64,000 bases of DNA from Gp6-AA40 sp035492455 (lineage in GTDB: Bacteria > Acidobacteriota > Vicinamibacteria > Vicinamibacterales > UBA2999), in contig DATJJE010000041.1 in assembly GCA_035492455.1 (NCBI GenBank), forward strand, positions 1-64,000, given 5' to 3'. How positions within the stretch are numbered: position 1 is the stretch's first letter; the number at the start of each line of letters is the position of its first letter. The notes below the pieces were generated by a model, which ran no database searches, was not told the origin of the DNA, and saw only the letters and a program-made list of their open reading frames with translations. Made by a program: the position numbers and the translations under genes. Positions 37,621 to 45,922 of this stretch are shown here, piece after piece.

Positions 37621-38828
37621 AGCACGTCTGCTTCTTCAATCGATCCTACTGGCCGGATCTCGCAGCGACAGGTCAGCTCCTGACCGAGCTGGCTGAGGAC
37701 CTCGTCCGCGTTCACGGTTGGGACGTGACCGTTGTCTGCGGCTACCCGCTGCGATCGGATGCCGAGCTGCCGGCATGTGAGTGGCGGAACGGTGTGCACA
37801 TCGTTCGCGCAGCGGGATCAACGTTCGAGCCGAAGCAGTTCGTCGGCCGTGCGGCGAACTATGTGACCTATTTCACGTCCGCGGCCCTCAAGGGTCTGCG
37901 CATGCGCAAGCCGGACGTCATCGTCGCGCTGACCGATCCGCCCATCATCGGCCTTGCAGCGCTTGCGGCCGCCCGCCGTGCGCGCGCGCCGTTCGTGTTT
38001 CTCTGTGAAGACATCTTTCCCGAGGTGGCGACGCTGCTCGAGGACTTTCATAGTACGGCCGTGAACGACGCGCTCACCAAAGTCAACCGGTTCCTGGTGC
38101 GGAAGGCGACGCGGATTGTTGCCCTAGGCGAGACGATGAGGCGGCGACTCGTAGAGGGAAAAGGCGCCGAACCATCGAAGGTCGCCGTCATTCATAACTG
38201 GGCCGATTGCAGCGCCGTCGCGCCGGGTCCGCGAGACAACCCGTTCGCCCGCCGGCATGGTCTTGTCGAGAAGTTCGTCGTCCTGCATGCGGGCAACATC
38301 GGCCTCTCGCAAGACCTGGAGATCGTTCTGCATGCGGCCGATCCGCTGCGCGACCGCACTGACATCGCGTTCGTGTTCGTCGGCGAGGGAGCAAAGAAGA
38401 AGGATCTGCAGGAGCTGGCGCACCGCCGGGACCTCCGCAACGTGACGTTTCTTCCGTTTCAGCCGCGCGAAGCGATGGATCAGTCGTACGCGACCGCGGA
38501 TGTCGCGCTCATCTCGCTCAAGCGAGGACTTGCCGGCGTCATTGTCCCTAGCAAGGTGTACAACGTGCTGGCGTCAGGCCGGCCGTGCATCGCCGCCGTG
38601 GAAGACGACTGTGAAGTCGCCGACATCATTCGTACACGCGGGTGCGGCTATGTTGTCGCGCCGGGCGACGCAGCGGCCCTCGCCGCGCGGGTTCTCGACC
38701 TCGCCAAGGATCGCGGGAAAGCGGCGGACTTCGGCACTCGCGCGCGGCAGGCCGCGCTCGAATTCGATCGTCCGCGCCAGGTTGCGGCCTACGACGCGCT
38801 GCTCCGTGAAATAACTACCGGATGTTGA
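37617..38828 (+). CDS. Family 4 glycosyltransferase, probable CTG start
   Basis: About 403 residues. Homology begins KHVCFFNRSYWPDLAATGQLLTELAEDL, right after the carbamoyltransferase gene. The only nearby start-like codon in frame is CTG at 37617, in a CTGA overlap that mirrors the GTGA/ATGA junctions elsewhere in the locus. The alternative is TTG at 37545 with a 76-base overlap. The donor half has FVVLHAGNIGLSQDLEIV and a VPSKVYNVLASGRPCIAAV segment, as in WbuB-type GT4 enzymes. Confidence 0.83.
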   Translation: MKHVCFFNRSYWPDLAATGQLLTELAEDLVRVHGWDVTVVCGYPLRSDAELPACEWRNGVHIVRAAGSTFEPKQFVGRAANYVTYFTSAALKGLRMRKPDVIVALTDPPIIGLAALAAARRARAPFVFLCEDIFPEVATLLEDFHSTAVNDALTKVNRFLVRKATRIVALGETMRRRLVEGKGAEPSKVAVIHNWADCSAVAPGPRDNPFARRHGLVEKFVVLHAGNIGLSQDLEIVLHAADPLRDRTDIAFVFVGEGAKKKDLQELAHRRDLRNVTFLPFQPREAMDQSYATADVALISLKRGLAGVIVPSKVYNVLASGRPCIAAVEDDCEVADIIRTRGCGYVVAPGDAAALAARVLDLAKDRGKAADFGTRARQAALEFDRPRQVAAYDALLREITTGC

Positions 38829-39424
38829 AACGCGCCTTTGACGTGTCGCTCGCGGGCGCCGGACTGCTGCTGTCCTTCCCGCTGTGGCTGCTGATTGCGG
38901 CCGCGATCAAAATCGAGGACGGTGGCCCCGTGTTGTTTCCGCAGGAACGCGTTGGAAAAGGCGGCGTGACGTTTCGCGCGCTCAAGTTCCGTTCGATGGT
39001 GCCGCACGCATCGGCTCTCCCTCCGCGCCAGGCGGGCGAGCGTGATCAGCGCGTCACGCGCGTCGGGCGTCTGCTGCGCGCCACCGCCGTGGACGAACTG
39101 CCGCAGCTGTACAACATCTTCGTCGGTGACATGAGCTTCGTCGGACCGCGACCTTTGATGCCGGGGGAAATCGAAGTCCGCGGCAGCGGAGCGCTCGTGC
39201 GGCTCGATTCGATTGCCGGTTACGACGCGCGGCATTCAGTTCGGCCCGGACTCACCGGTCTTTCACAGGTCTACGCGCCACGCGATACGCCGCGGGCGCG
39301 CAAATTCCGCCTCGACGCAATCTACGTACGCAACGCCACCTTCTGTCTGGATCTCGTTCTCGTCGCCATATCGTTCTGGATCACATTCCGCGGCCGATGG
39401 GAAGTGCGAGTACGGAAGTTCTAA
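38822..39424 (+). CDS. Undecaprenyl-phosphate sugar-1-phosphate transferase (monotopic PGT)
   Basis: 200 residues, the minimal PglC-like size. A single N-terminal membrane segment (FDVSLAGAGLLLSFPLWLLIAAAI), the KFRSM motif (~residue 58), the acidic catalytic region AVDELPQLYNIFVGDMSFVGPRPLMP, and RPGLTGLSQV. It starts glycan assembly by moving a phospho-sugar from a UDP-sugar to undecaprenyl phosphate at the inner membrane. Unlike the WbaP branch, it has no extra transmembrane domain. It starts seven bases inside the previous gene. Confidence 0.92.
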   Translation: MLKRAFDVSLAGAGLLLSFPLWLLIAAAIKIEDGGPVLFPQERVGKGGVTFRALKFRSMVPHASALPPRQAGERDQRVTRVGRLLRATAVDELPQLYNIFVGDMSFVGPRPLMPGEIEVRGSGALVRLDSIAGYDARHSVRPGLTGLSQVYAPRDTPRARKFRLDAIYVRNATFCLDLVLVAISFWITFRGRWEVRVRKF

Positions 39425-39429
39425 TCTCC

Positions 39430-39435
39430 TATAAT
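39430..39435 (+). promoter_or_regulatory. Candidate -10 box TATAAT
   Basis: A perfect TATAAT lies just after the sugar-phosphotransferase stop and overlaps the first possible ATG (39434) of the next gene. If active, its start site near 39442 would place translation at the ATG at 39452. No good -35 was seen. Confidence 0.4.
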
Positions 39436-39451
39436 GCCGTTCACACACCAC

Positions 39452-40612
39452 ATGCTCGACGTTGCGGTCATTGGAGGCGGGCCAGGTGGTCTCCGTACGG
39501 CAGCTCTCCTCGCGAAGGCCGGATTCGACGTAGCGCTCTTCGAGGAGCACGACGAGATCGGCCAGCCAGTCCACTGCACGGGCGTTCTTGCTGACGATGC
39601 CTTCGACGAATTCAACCTGCCGCGGGCGTTAATCCTGAACACGCTGTCGAGGGCGACATTCACATCGCCTGGCGGATTTCAGATTTCCTACACCACGCCG
39701 TCTGCCGAAGCGCATGTCATCGACCGGCGCCGTCTTGACCAGACTGTGGCGGCGGAGGCGGCGCACGCGGGAGTGCGCGTGCAGGCCGGGCACCGCGTGC
39801 GCAACGTAGAAGAGATCGACGGCGGGATGCGCATCGAGGTGGACGGCGGCACCACCGTATCTGCGCGGGCCGTGGTGCTGGCGTGCGGCGCAAATTACGG
39901 GCTCCAGCGAAGATTCGGCCTCGGCATCCCGGCTGTCGCGCTGAACTCGGCGCAGCTCGAATTGCCGGCGCTCCGCGGAGGCGACGTGGAAGTGCATTTC
40001 GGCAGCGATACCGCACCGCGCGGATTCGCGTGGGCCGTGCCCGTGACGCGTTCGTCGGGTTCGTTCGTGCGCATCGGGCTGATGTGCGAAGGCGATCCGT
40101 CGACGTTCTTCAGGCAGTTCGTCACGCGCGTCGCTCCGTCGTGGGGAATCCCACCAGAGCTTGCCGGCGAACCGCGGCGTCGTTTTCTCCCGCTTTCCAC
40201 GCTGACGCGCACCTACGCGTCGCGGCTGCTGGCGGTGGGTGATGCCGCCGGTCTGGTGAAGCCGACCACAGGCGGCGGCATCTACTACAGTCTTGTCAGC
40301 GCCGAGCTTGCCGCAGAAACGTTGACGGCGGCCCTTCACAGCGATCGGCTCGATGCCGCCGACCTTGCGATCTACCAGCAGCGATGGCGTCAGCGGCTTG
40401 GAGCAGAGCTGCAGGCGCAGCTTGCGCTGCGCATGCTGGCCCAGCGAATGACGGACATCGAGATTGACTCGCTATTCGATCTTGCGTTGACCGACGGCGT
40501 CATGCCGATCGTCCGGCGGACAGCGCAGTTCAACCGGCACCGCGGATTGATTCTCGAGCTGTTCAAGCACGCGCCCGCCCGGCGGGTGCTGTTCCGTCGG
40601 TTAATCAACTAG
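39452..40612 (+). CDS. FAD-dependent oxidoreductase, geranylgeranyl-reductase-like
   Basis: 386 residues from ATG at 39452; ATG at 39434 is the alternative. FAD-binding motif VAVIGGGPGGLRTAALLAKAG with FEEHDEIGQPVHCTGVL, the reductase-family pattern, then GFAWAVPV and the second FAD motif LLAVGDAAGLVKPTTGGGIYYS (~residue 265). Members reduce isoprenoid chains or act on related lipids. Here it may reduce a polyprenyl carrier or a lipid anchor, but the substrate is unknown. The local TATAAT box could give it a promoter inside the polysaccharide operon. Confidence 0.83.
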   Translation: MLDVAVIGGGPGGLRTAALLAKAGFDVALFEEHDEIGQPVHCTGVLADDAFDEFNLPRALILNTLSRATFTSPGGFQISYTTPSAEAHVIDRRRLDQTVAAEAAHAGVRVQAGHRVRNVEEIDGGMRIEVDGGTTVSARAVVLACGANYGLQRRFGLGIPAVALNSAQLELPALRGGDVEVHFGSDTAPRGFAWAVPVTRSSGSFVRIGLMCEGDPSTFFRQFVTRVAPSWGIPPELAGEPRRRFLPLSTLTRTYASRLLAVGDAAGLVKPTTGGGIYYSLVSAELAAETLTAALHSDRLDAADLAIYQQRWRQRLGAELQAQLALRMLAQRMTDIEIDSLFDLALTDGVMPIVRRTAQFNRHRGLILELFKHAPARRVLFRRLIN

Positions 40613-40616
40613 CAGG

Positions 40617-41492
40617 TTGCACGCGCACGGCGCGTGTGAATTCACTTTGCCCCACATCCACCAGAAAATCACGCGCGCTCGAGAGTTGGGGTGGCGCAGG
40701 TCCGTCGAACGCATGCAGGAACGACTCAGACATGCATACGGATACCGTGCGTCGGTACGCCGGCTCGCGTACTGGATGGATCGATACAGCCGGCGTCTCT
40801 ATGACGGTCCATACCGGGAGCGTTCCGAGACGGGGCCGCTGAATATTGCAGTAAAGCTGGCGCGGCAGGCCGCTGGCGGCCCGTTCGAGCCGCCGACGAT
40901 CGCCATTGTCAGCCACGCCGCCGCGGCGCTGCTTCAACCGCGTCACCGCCGCATTCTCGAGATCGGTGCGGGAACCGGGCGATTCGCGTGGGCTGCGTCG
41001 GCCGAACCTGCGCGCTCCATTGTCGCCAGTGAATTCGACGAGGAGACGCGCGCCTGGGCGGCGGCGCATCGCGGCCGCGGGAACGTCGAATTCAGCGCCC
41101 GTCGTCTTGACGAATGTGCCGATGGCGAGTTCGAGCTGATAGTGGCCATCGAAGTGATCGAACACATCGACGATTACGGCGCTGTGCTGCGGGGATGTGC
41201 CCGCGTTGCAGATGAATTAATCATCTCGACCCCGAACCGGCAGCGGTCCGCATTCACCAGCGTCGACAGAACGCCCGCTTACAGCGAGCATGTGCGTGAA
41301 TGGAACGCCGGCGAGTTTCTGTGGGTGCTGCGTGCGTTCTACCGCGACGTGCAGTTGTTCACCATCCCCGCCCTAGGCAAGCAGGCACAGCGGCTTCGTG
41401 ACGACGAGACCTGGCGTCCTGTTGTTGCGCCGTGCACCGACCTCACATGCGAGGACTCGCTCATCGCGGTGTGCGTCGGAGCGTTTCGATGA
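40617..41492 (+). CDS. Class I SAM-dependent methyltransferase
   Basis: 291 residues from TTG at 40617, four bases after the previous stop. Motif I ILEIGAGTGRFAWAAS (~residue 117), acidic SEFDEE, post-I LIVAIEVIEHIDDYGAVL and LIISTPNR are classical. Probable O- or N-methylation of a sugar or lipid; substrate unknown. The N-terminal ~100 residues are basic and unassigned. Last gene before the strong terminator at 41533-41561. Confidence 0.83.
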   Translation: MHAHGACEFTLPHIHQKITRARELGWRRSVERMQERLRHAYGYRASVRRLAYWMDRYSRRLYDGPYRERSETGPLNIAVKLARQAAGGPFEPPTIAIVSHAAAALLQPRHRRILEIGAGTGRFAWAASAEPARSIVASEFDEETRAWAAAHRGRGNVEFSARRLDECADGEFELIVAIEVIEHIDDYGAVLRGCARVADELIISTPNRQRSAFTSVDRTPAYSEHVREWNAGEFLWVLRAFYRDVQLFTIPALGKQAQRLRDDETWRPVVAPCTDLTCEDSLIAVCVGAFR

Positions 41493-41532
41493 TGCGGCAC
41501 TGATCCTGTAGCGGGAAGCGACCGTACCAGAG

Positions 41533-41561
41533 GGGCGGGCCAGTCGGCCCGCCCTTTTTTT
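41533..41561 (+). terminator. Strong intrinsic terminator ending the polysaccharide operon
   Basis: GGGCGGGCC (41533-41541), a four-base loop and GGCCCGCCC (41546-41554) form a perfect 9-bp stem, followed by seven T (41555-41561). It is 41 bases after the last methyltransferase gene and separates the polysaccharide locus from the RiPP cluster. Confidence 0.95.
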
Positions 41562-41563
41562 GT

Positions 41564-41589
41564 CTCGAGAAACAGGGTTGGCGCTCGAG
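41564..41589 (+). promoter_or_regulatory. Paired CTCGAG palindromes before the lasso B2 gene
   Basis: CTCGAG occurs at 41564-41569 and 41584-41589, 20 bases start to start (about two helical turns), directly before a GATAAA box (41592-41597) and the GTG start at 41610. The layout would suit a dimeric regulator. The sites are short, so chance is possible. Confidence 0.3.
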
Positions 41590-41609
41590 GCGATAAACTT
41601 CGGTGCATT

Positions 41610-42041
41610 GTGATCCTCAGTCGAGCCGTGCGCGCGGTCAGACTAGGTGCGGAGGTCCTTGCAGTCGCCATCGGCGTCGAAGTCGCCCTTCGACGTAGAG
41701 GGTTTGACGACGTCCTCAAAGCGACTTCCGAGATGCCGCGCCGCTACCTCCAGCCGCCCAACATTCATCCCGTCACGCTCGAACGAGCCATCAGGATGGT
41801 GTATCGCCTGTTGCCTGTCCAAAGCACCTGCCTCAAACAATCACTCGTGTTCTGTCGAATGCGGCGACGGTGGGGTCTACCCGCGGAACTTCGCCTGGGA
41901 GTTCAGAAGAGCGACGGCATCTTCGCCGCCCACTCGTGGGTGGAAGACGGTAACGGCAACGTACTGACCGATCCGCTGGAGGGTTTCAATCCAGTACAGC
42001 TGCCGCGCTCTGCGCGTCAAGATGCGCGAGCCACTGACTGA
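41610..42041 (+). CDS. Lasso peptide biosynthesis B2 protein (leader peptidase)
   Basis: 143 residues from GTG at 41610. It matches the McjB C-terminal/transglutaminase-like fold (PF13471): catalytic Cys74 in STCLKQSLV, His108 in FAAHSWVE, and Asp121 in VLTDPLEG. It should cleave the leader from the precursor encoded at 45923-46102, guided by the separate B1/PqqD protein, as in split-B lasso systems. The N-terminal half is a short basic helical region. It is convergent with the cyclase gene, and the two 3' ends overlap by 56 bases. It follows the terminator at 41533-41561, so it has its own promoter. Confidence 0.9.
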   Translation: MILSRAVRAVRLGAEVLAVAIGVEVALRRRGFDDVLKATSEMPRRYLQPPNIHPVTLERAIRMVYRLLPVQSTCLKQSLVFCRMRRRWGLPAELRLGVQKSDGIFAAHSWVEDGNGNVLTDPLEGFNPVQLPRSARQDARATD

Positions 42042-43797
42042 ACGTAGCCAGGCGCACTGCGCCCTCAGCGCTCCGCGCATCATCGACTATCACCGACCTG
42101 TTTGCGTCCAGCGACGCGTACGCCTCGAGACGGTGAGATAGCGCAATCGGCGGGACTCCGTCGCGGCGGATTCTCGCTACCTCGATTGACTCCGGCAGCG
42201 GCGTTTTCGGTCGAAGTCGGACGGCGGATGGCAGATTTTCGCGGAACGCGTAGCGCAGCAGGTGTTTCCCGCGGCACCACGGGATAACGGGTACTCTCAG
42301 CAGAAAGCGAAGCACCCGCACGTCGAGAAACGGGTAGCAAAACTCGAGTGCAACACCGGTGTAACACGGATCCCACTCGTTGTGCATCGTCTGCCAGAGC
42401 GGGATCTGCAGTGAGAACCAGGCGACGGGTCGGACGGGATGCCGCGAATCCGCCGGCCGCATTACGTCGCACCAACGATCCTCGAGTTGAAGCCGTTTCA
42501 CCAGATCGGGCGACATCCACGGCGGAATCGGAGAGCGACCGTCAGCCTCTGATGCCGCGTTGGATCGTGTCATCGTCGACCAGAGCGGCAGCCGCCGGTG
42601 ATGACGCAAAAAGCTCAGTGCATCAGATGCGAGCCGACCGAACGCCCGGCGCCGACACAGATAGTCGATATAGCTGCGCCATTCGTAAACGAGGGCATTA
42701 TCAGGACCTTCACCGGACAGGACGACGCGACTGTGGGCAGCGATGTCGTCAAGACAGTCGACCAGAGCGCTCGAATCGAGCAGCTGCACGAGCGGCTCCG
42801 GAGTGAATCGGGATCCAAGAAAGGCCCATCCTTCGCCATTACCGGCCTCGTAGAAATCGCAGGTGATACGCAGATGCGCTGCCGCATCTGCCGCGTATCG
42901 ACGCTCGCAATCAGGCAGCATTGATTCGTGGGTGAACGAGAACGCCCTGACGCCATTGTCGCCGTGCGACGCGCAGTAGCGCCGGGCTCGGGCTGCGACG
43001 GTGACCGAGTCGACACCTCCGCTGAACATCACTGCGACGCGCTCACCCCGTACCCGATCGGCAATCGCGGTATCCAGCAGCTCGCGACATTCGGCCGCAC
43101 ACTCTTCGTCTGTCTGATATCGCGGTTCCTCGGTCGGCAACTGCCAGTAACGCCGTACCCGACACCCTTCGTCGGCCGACCAATTCAGTGTGTGAGCGGC
43201 CTTCAGCTGGCGGATGTCTCGAAACGTTGTCGACGAAGGGTCGGCGTTGTGGCCGAAGAGCAGGAAATCCGCTACGCCGCTGTCATTCAGCGCATCCGAT
43301 ACGGCTGGATGAGCGCGAAGGCTCATCACGCTGCTGCTGACGAGCAGCCAACAGCGAGTGTCGACGTAATACAACGGCCTGACGCCGAGATGATCGCGCG
43401 CACAGAACAAGCGACGCGCGCGCCGATCCCAAATTGCAAATGCAAAGTCGCCGATCAAACAGTTGACACACGCCTCACCCCACTTCGCATACGCGTGGAG
43501 AATCATCTCCGCGTCAGAGCGCGTCGTGTCGTGTCGGATTCCCAGTGCAGCCGCGAGCGTGTGACGGTCGTCGATTCGTGCGTCCGCGACGATCCAGGCT
43601 TCACCGTCGAGCGTCAGCGGTTGCGCATCGATCCGCGTTCCAACCCGCAGCCGTGCATAGCCGAGCCCGACGCTTCCATCGCACCACGTTTGCTGCGCAT
43701 CTGGCCCACACACGGTGAGCGGCGCGGTCAGATGTTCGATGACGCGCCGCTCAATGGGGCCGTCGTCGCTACGCAGCGCCACGACGATGCCGCTCAC
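41986..43797 (-). CDS. Lasso cyclase (asparagine-synthetase homologue, C protein)
   Basis: 603 residues. The N-terminus reads MSGIVVAL: the glutaminase nucleophile Cys2 is Ser, as expected for enzymes that adenylate a carboxylate but do not use glutamine. The C-terminal domain has the PP-loop SGGVDSVTVA (259-268) for ATP. McjC-type proteins activate the Asp/Glu side chain of the core peptide and close the macrolactam with its N-terminal amine. It shares an ATGA overlap with the nucleotidyltransferase gene upstream and is convergent with B2. The RiPP context favours cyclase over asparagine synthetase. Confidence 0.88.
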   Translation of the reverse strand: MSGIVVALRSDDGPIERRVIEHLTAPLTVCGPDAQQTWCDGSVGLGYARLRVGTRIDAQPLTLDGEAWIVADARIDDRHTLAAALGIRHDTTRSDAEMILHAYAKWGEACVNCLIGDFAFAIWDRRARRLFCARDHLGVRPLYYVDTRCWLLVSSSVMSLRAHPAVSDALNDSGVADFLLFGHNADPSSTTFRDIRQLKAAHTLNWSADEGCRVRRYWQLPTEEPRYQTDEECAAECRELLDTAIADRVRGERVAVMFSGGVDSVTVAARARRYCASHGDNGVRAFSFTHESMLPDCERRYAADAAAHLRITCDFYEAGNGEGWAFLGSRFTPEPLVQLLDSSALVDCLDDIAAHSRVVLSGEGPDNALVYEWRSYIDYLCRRRAFGRLASDALSFLRHHRRLPLWSTMTRSNAASEADGRSPIPPWMSPDLVKRLQLEDRWCDVMRPADSRHPVRPVAWFSLQIPLWQTMHNEWDPCYTGVALEFCYPFLDVRVLRFLLRVPVIPWCRGKHLLRYAFRENLPSAVRLRPKTPLPESIEVARIRRDGVPPIALSHRLEAYASLDANRSVIVDDARSAEGAVRLATFSQWLAHLDAQSAAAVLD

Positions 43798-44945
43798 GAG
43801 TTCCTTCGCGCCGCAAACCAGCGGGGAAGGCCAGAGGCGATTCGGCGGACGTAATAGAATGCCATCGATGCACGCGTGGTTGCCCGGTATCGCTGGCGAA
43901 TGTACGTGGCGGGAGGAAATAGATGTTCCGCAAGCAGGCGCGCGCGTTTGCGTGCTGGCAATGACCGGAGATCCGACAGCAGCCCATCGACAAGCCGCAG
44001 ATCGCCAGACAAGTAAACCGTGGAGGGTTCTGGCGCAGCGTCTGCAGCTGTGTCGAGCTCCTGCAGTACGCGATTGGGAAAGCGCGTCTGGAATCGATCG
44101 AGAGCGAGGGACAGGCCACGTCGTACGAGAGCTTTAACCGCGCCGCGTTCTGCGACGGCTACAACAGCGGACCAATCGCTGTCGGACATCTGCTCCGCCA
44201 GGAGATGGATGTCGTAGAGCCAGAGCAGCTCGCCGGAATCCCGATGGTGGGCGGCGCGATGCAGGCATGCGATCAGCAGAGCGTCGGGATTCGAAGCGGC
44301 ACGGCCGTCGGCACCGGCGGCCGCCAAGGTGACCGCGCGGCTGGCGACGTCGTCGTGGGAGAGGACGGCTGCAATCACCTGCCAGTTGGCGATTCTCCAG
44401 TGGAGATCGAGCGCGTGCTCGACCCCAAAGCTGTCCGTGCGCGTCAAGGGCGCCTGTGACAATACCAGTTCACCGGAGGTGCTGACGGCGCGCTGGTAGC
44501 CGAGCGCCTCGAGCGCGCCGAATGCCAGCCCGACAGACGACGGCGAGATCAGCACGTCCGTGTCAAGCCGTGGCCGCAACCATGGCGCCGCATAGTGCGA
44601 GTGGGCAAGCGCCGCACCCTTGAACACAACCGGCTTCGCGCCTTTAATGCCCGCGAGCGTTGTGACAACCGTGCGGAGCTCGCGCGTCCGGACCGTGTCG
44701 AGAACGGCCAATGTTCGCTCGTCATCGAGAATGCCGGCAGTGGTGCCGAACCATACCTGGGGCGCGTCGCCGCGGACGCGAATGGCGCGGATGGCGAGAC
44801 GCTCGATTCGATGCGCGCGCGCACACTCGAGCAGCGCGGTGTGGCGCTCGGCGTGCGGCGGCGAGACACTGCGTCCGCTGATCAAGTCGCAGAGCAGCCG
44901 GACGTCGGCTCCTGTCGCCGGCGAATCGCTATAATCGCCCGTCAT
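43794..44945 (-). CDS. Lasso-cluster nucleotidyltransferase (PF14907-like)
   Basis: 383 residues from ATG at 44945; frame extension to 45014 is possible. Core motif VFKGAALAHSHYA...RPRLDTDVLI with the paired metal-binding Asp128 and Asp130 of the nucleotidyltransferase fold, and a C-terminal helical part with LLIACLHRAAHHRD. Homologues are recurrent accessory genes in lasso clusters that also encode a kinase (paeninodin type); their reaction is not well defined. The start codon overlaps that of the divergent oxygenase within CATG. It is co-transcribed with the cyclase (4-base overlap). Confidence 0.83.
   Translation of the reverse strand: MTGDYSDSPATGADVRLLCDLISGRSVSPPHAERHTALLECARAHRIERLAIRAIRVRGDAPQVWFGTTAGILDDERTLAVLDTVRTRELRTVVTTLAGIKGAKPVVFKGAALAHSHYAAPWLRPRLDTDVLISPSSVGLAFGALEALGYQRAVSTSGELVLSQAPLTRTDSFGVEHALDLHWRIANWQVIAAVLSHDDVASRAVTLAAAGADGRAASNPDALLIACLHRAAHHRDSGELLWLYDIHLLAEQMSDSDWSAVVAVAERGAVKALVRRGLSLALDRFQTRFPNRVLQELDTAADAAPEPSTVYLSGDLRLVDGLLSDLRSLPARKRARLLAEHLFPPATYIRQRYRATTRASMAFYYVRRIASGLPRWFAARRNS
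44930..44935 (+). promoter_or_regulatory. Candidate -10 box TATAAT of the RiPP plus-strand operon
   Basis: Perfect TATAAT with its last T eight bases before the ATG at 44944, predicting a start site at about 44942 and an almost leaderless mRNA for oxygenase-B1-A-K-oxygenase. The box lies inside the N-terminal codons of the divergent nucleotidyltransferase gene. No consensus -35. Confidence 0.55.
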
Positions 44946-45633
44946 GCTGCAGCTGACGCGTTCGATGTTTGTCTGCACCGAAACGCCCGATTCGCTGTCC
45001 TCCATGCGGTGCACCTTCGACGAGCAGCATGCGCTTCGTCTGCCGAGATTCCTGGAGCCGGATCTTCTTGCCTACGTCCATCAATCGATACGCGCGGCGA
45101 GCTTCTACGAACGCGACCATGAGGATATCGCGCGTGAAGCCTGCATGTGTGACAACCCGATGCTCGCGCTGCTGTGCCTGATCATGAACGACACGCGGTT
45201 GTTCGACGTCATTCGCCGCATCACCGGCTGCGCCCCCATCGGCTATTTCAACGGACGGATCTATGCGTTCGCTGCCGACGCGAACCATTTCGACCAGTGG
45301 CATTCCGACACGATTGACGACCGTCGCATTGGCATCAGCATCAACATGAGCGAAGGGCTGTTCGAAGGCGGAGTGTTCGAGCTGCGCCACGCCGATGCCG
45401 AAGCCACGCATTGGTCTGTCGCCAATACCGGTCCAGGCGACGCCATCGTCTTTCGCATCGGTGACGATCTGCTTCATCGCGTCACGCCTGTCGTCGGGCC
45501 GGTGCCGCGCGTCGCCTACGCGGGGTGGTTTCAGGGACGCGGCGACCTGCTGTCGTTGTTGAAGACAGCGATGGGCGCCACTGGCAATGGGTCCGAATCG
45601 TTGCAGTATACTGACCCAGCCGCCACGACATGA
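44944..45633 (+). CDS. Fe(II)/2-oxoglutarate-dependent oxygenase 1
   Basis: 229 residues. Double-stranded beta-helix fold with the iron triad His120-x-Asp122 (WHSDT) and His178 (LLHRVTP), and Arg189 (PRVAYAGW) for 2-oxoglutarate. Such enzymes hydroxylate amino-acid side chains. Position in the RiPP operon makes the precursor, or its Asp/Thr/Pro residues, the likely substrate. It ends in an ATGA overlap with the B1 gene, so it is translationally coupled to the peptide's recognition protein. The N-terminal ~35 residues are unassigned. Confidence 0.85.
   Translation: MLQLTRSMFVCTETPDSLSSMRCTFDEQHALRLPRFLEPDLLAYVHQSIRAASFYERDHEDIAREACMCDNPMLALLCLIMNDTRLFDVIRRITGCAPIGYFNGRIYAFAADANHFDQWHSDTIDDRRIGISINMSEGLFEGGVFELRHADAEATHWSVANTGPGDAIVFRIGDDLLHRVTPVVGPVPRVAYAGWFQGRGDLLSLLKTAMGATGNGSESLQYTDPAATT
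45607..45612 (+). promoter_or_regulatory. Possible internal -10 (TATACT) before B1
   Basis: TATACT lies inside the end of the oxygenase gene, 17 bases before the B1 ATG at 45630. It could give extra expression of B1 and the precursor. Weak evidence; no clear -35. Confidence 0.25.
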
Positions 45634-45920
45634 ACTCGCCATCAATCGAGGATCGCCTTGCGCCCAGCGATCAGGTGGTCATCCGCGAACTGAGCGGTGA
45701 GAGTGTCCTCCTCGATTTGAAGAGTGGGTTGTACTTCGGCCTCAATGGCGTCGGCACGCGCGTGTGGAATCTCGTTGCGCAGGGCGGCTCTCTGCGAGAG
45801 GTGAACGCGGCGCTCGCTCACGAGTTCGAAGCGCCGGCCGCGATCATCGAAGCGGAGGTGCTCCGGTTCGCTGCCGAACTGTGTCGGCACGGACTGTGTC
45901 ACGTTGCTGAACCGAGGTGA
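45630..45920 (+). CDS. PqqD family RiPP recognition protein (lasso B1)
   Basis: 96 residues, the normal PqqD size. It has the beta-hairpin segment VLLDLKSGLYFGLNGVGTRVWNLV followed by a winged-helix half (LREVNAALAHEFEAPAAIIEAEVLRFAAEL). This RiPP recognition element binds the precursor leader and presents it to the B2 peptidase and the cyclase. It starts in an ATGA overlap with oxygenase 1 and ends two bases before the precursor ATG, or in a GTGA overlap if translation starts at 45917. Confidence 0.9.
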   Translation: MNSPSIEDRLAPSDQVVIRELSGESVLLDLKSGLYFGLNGVGTRVWNLVAQGGSLREVNAALAHEFEAPAAIIEAEVLRFAAELCRHGLCHVAEPR

Positions 45921-45922
45921 AG

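Noticed and set aside
41986..43797. Reading the Ser2 AsnB homologue as a plain asparagine synthetase
   Set aside because: Cys2 is missing and it is coupled to the lasso nucleotidyltransferase gene and adjacent to B2; lasso cyclase fits better.
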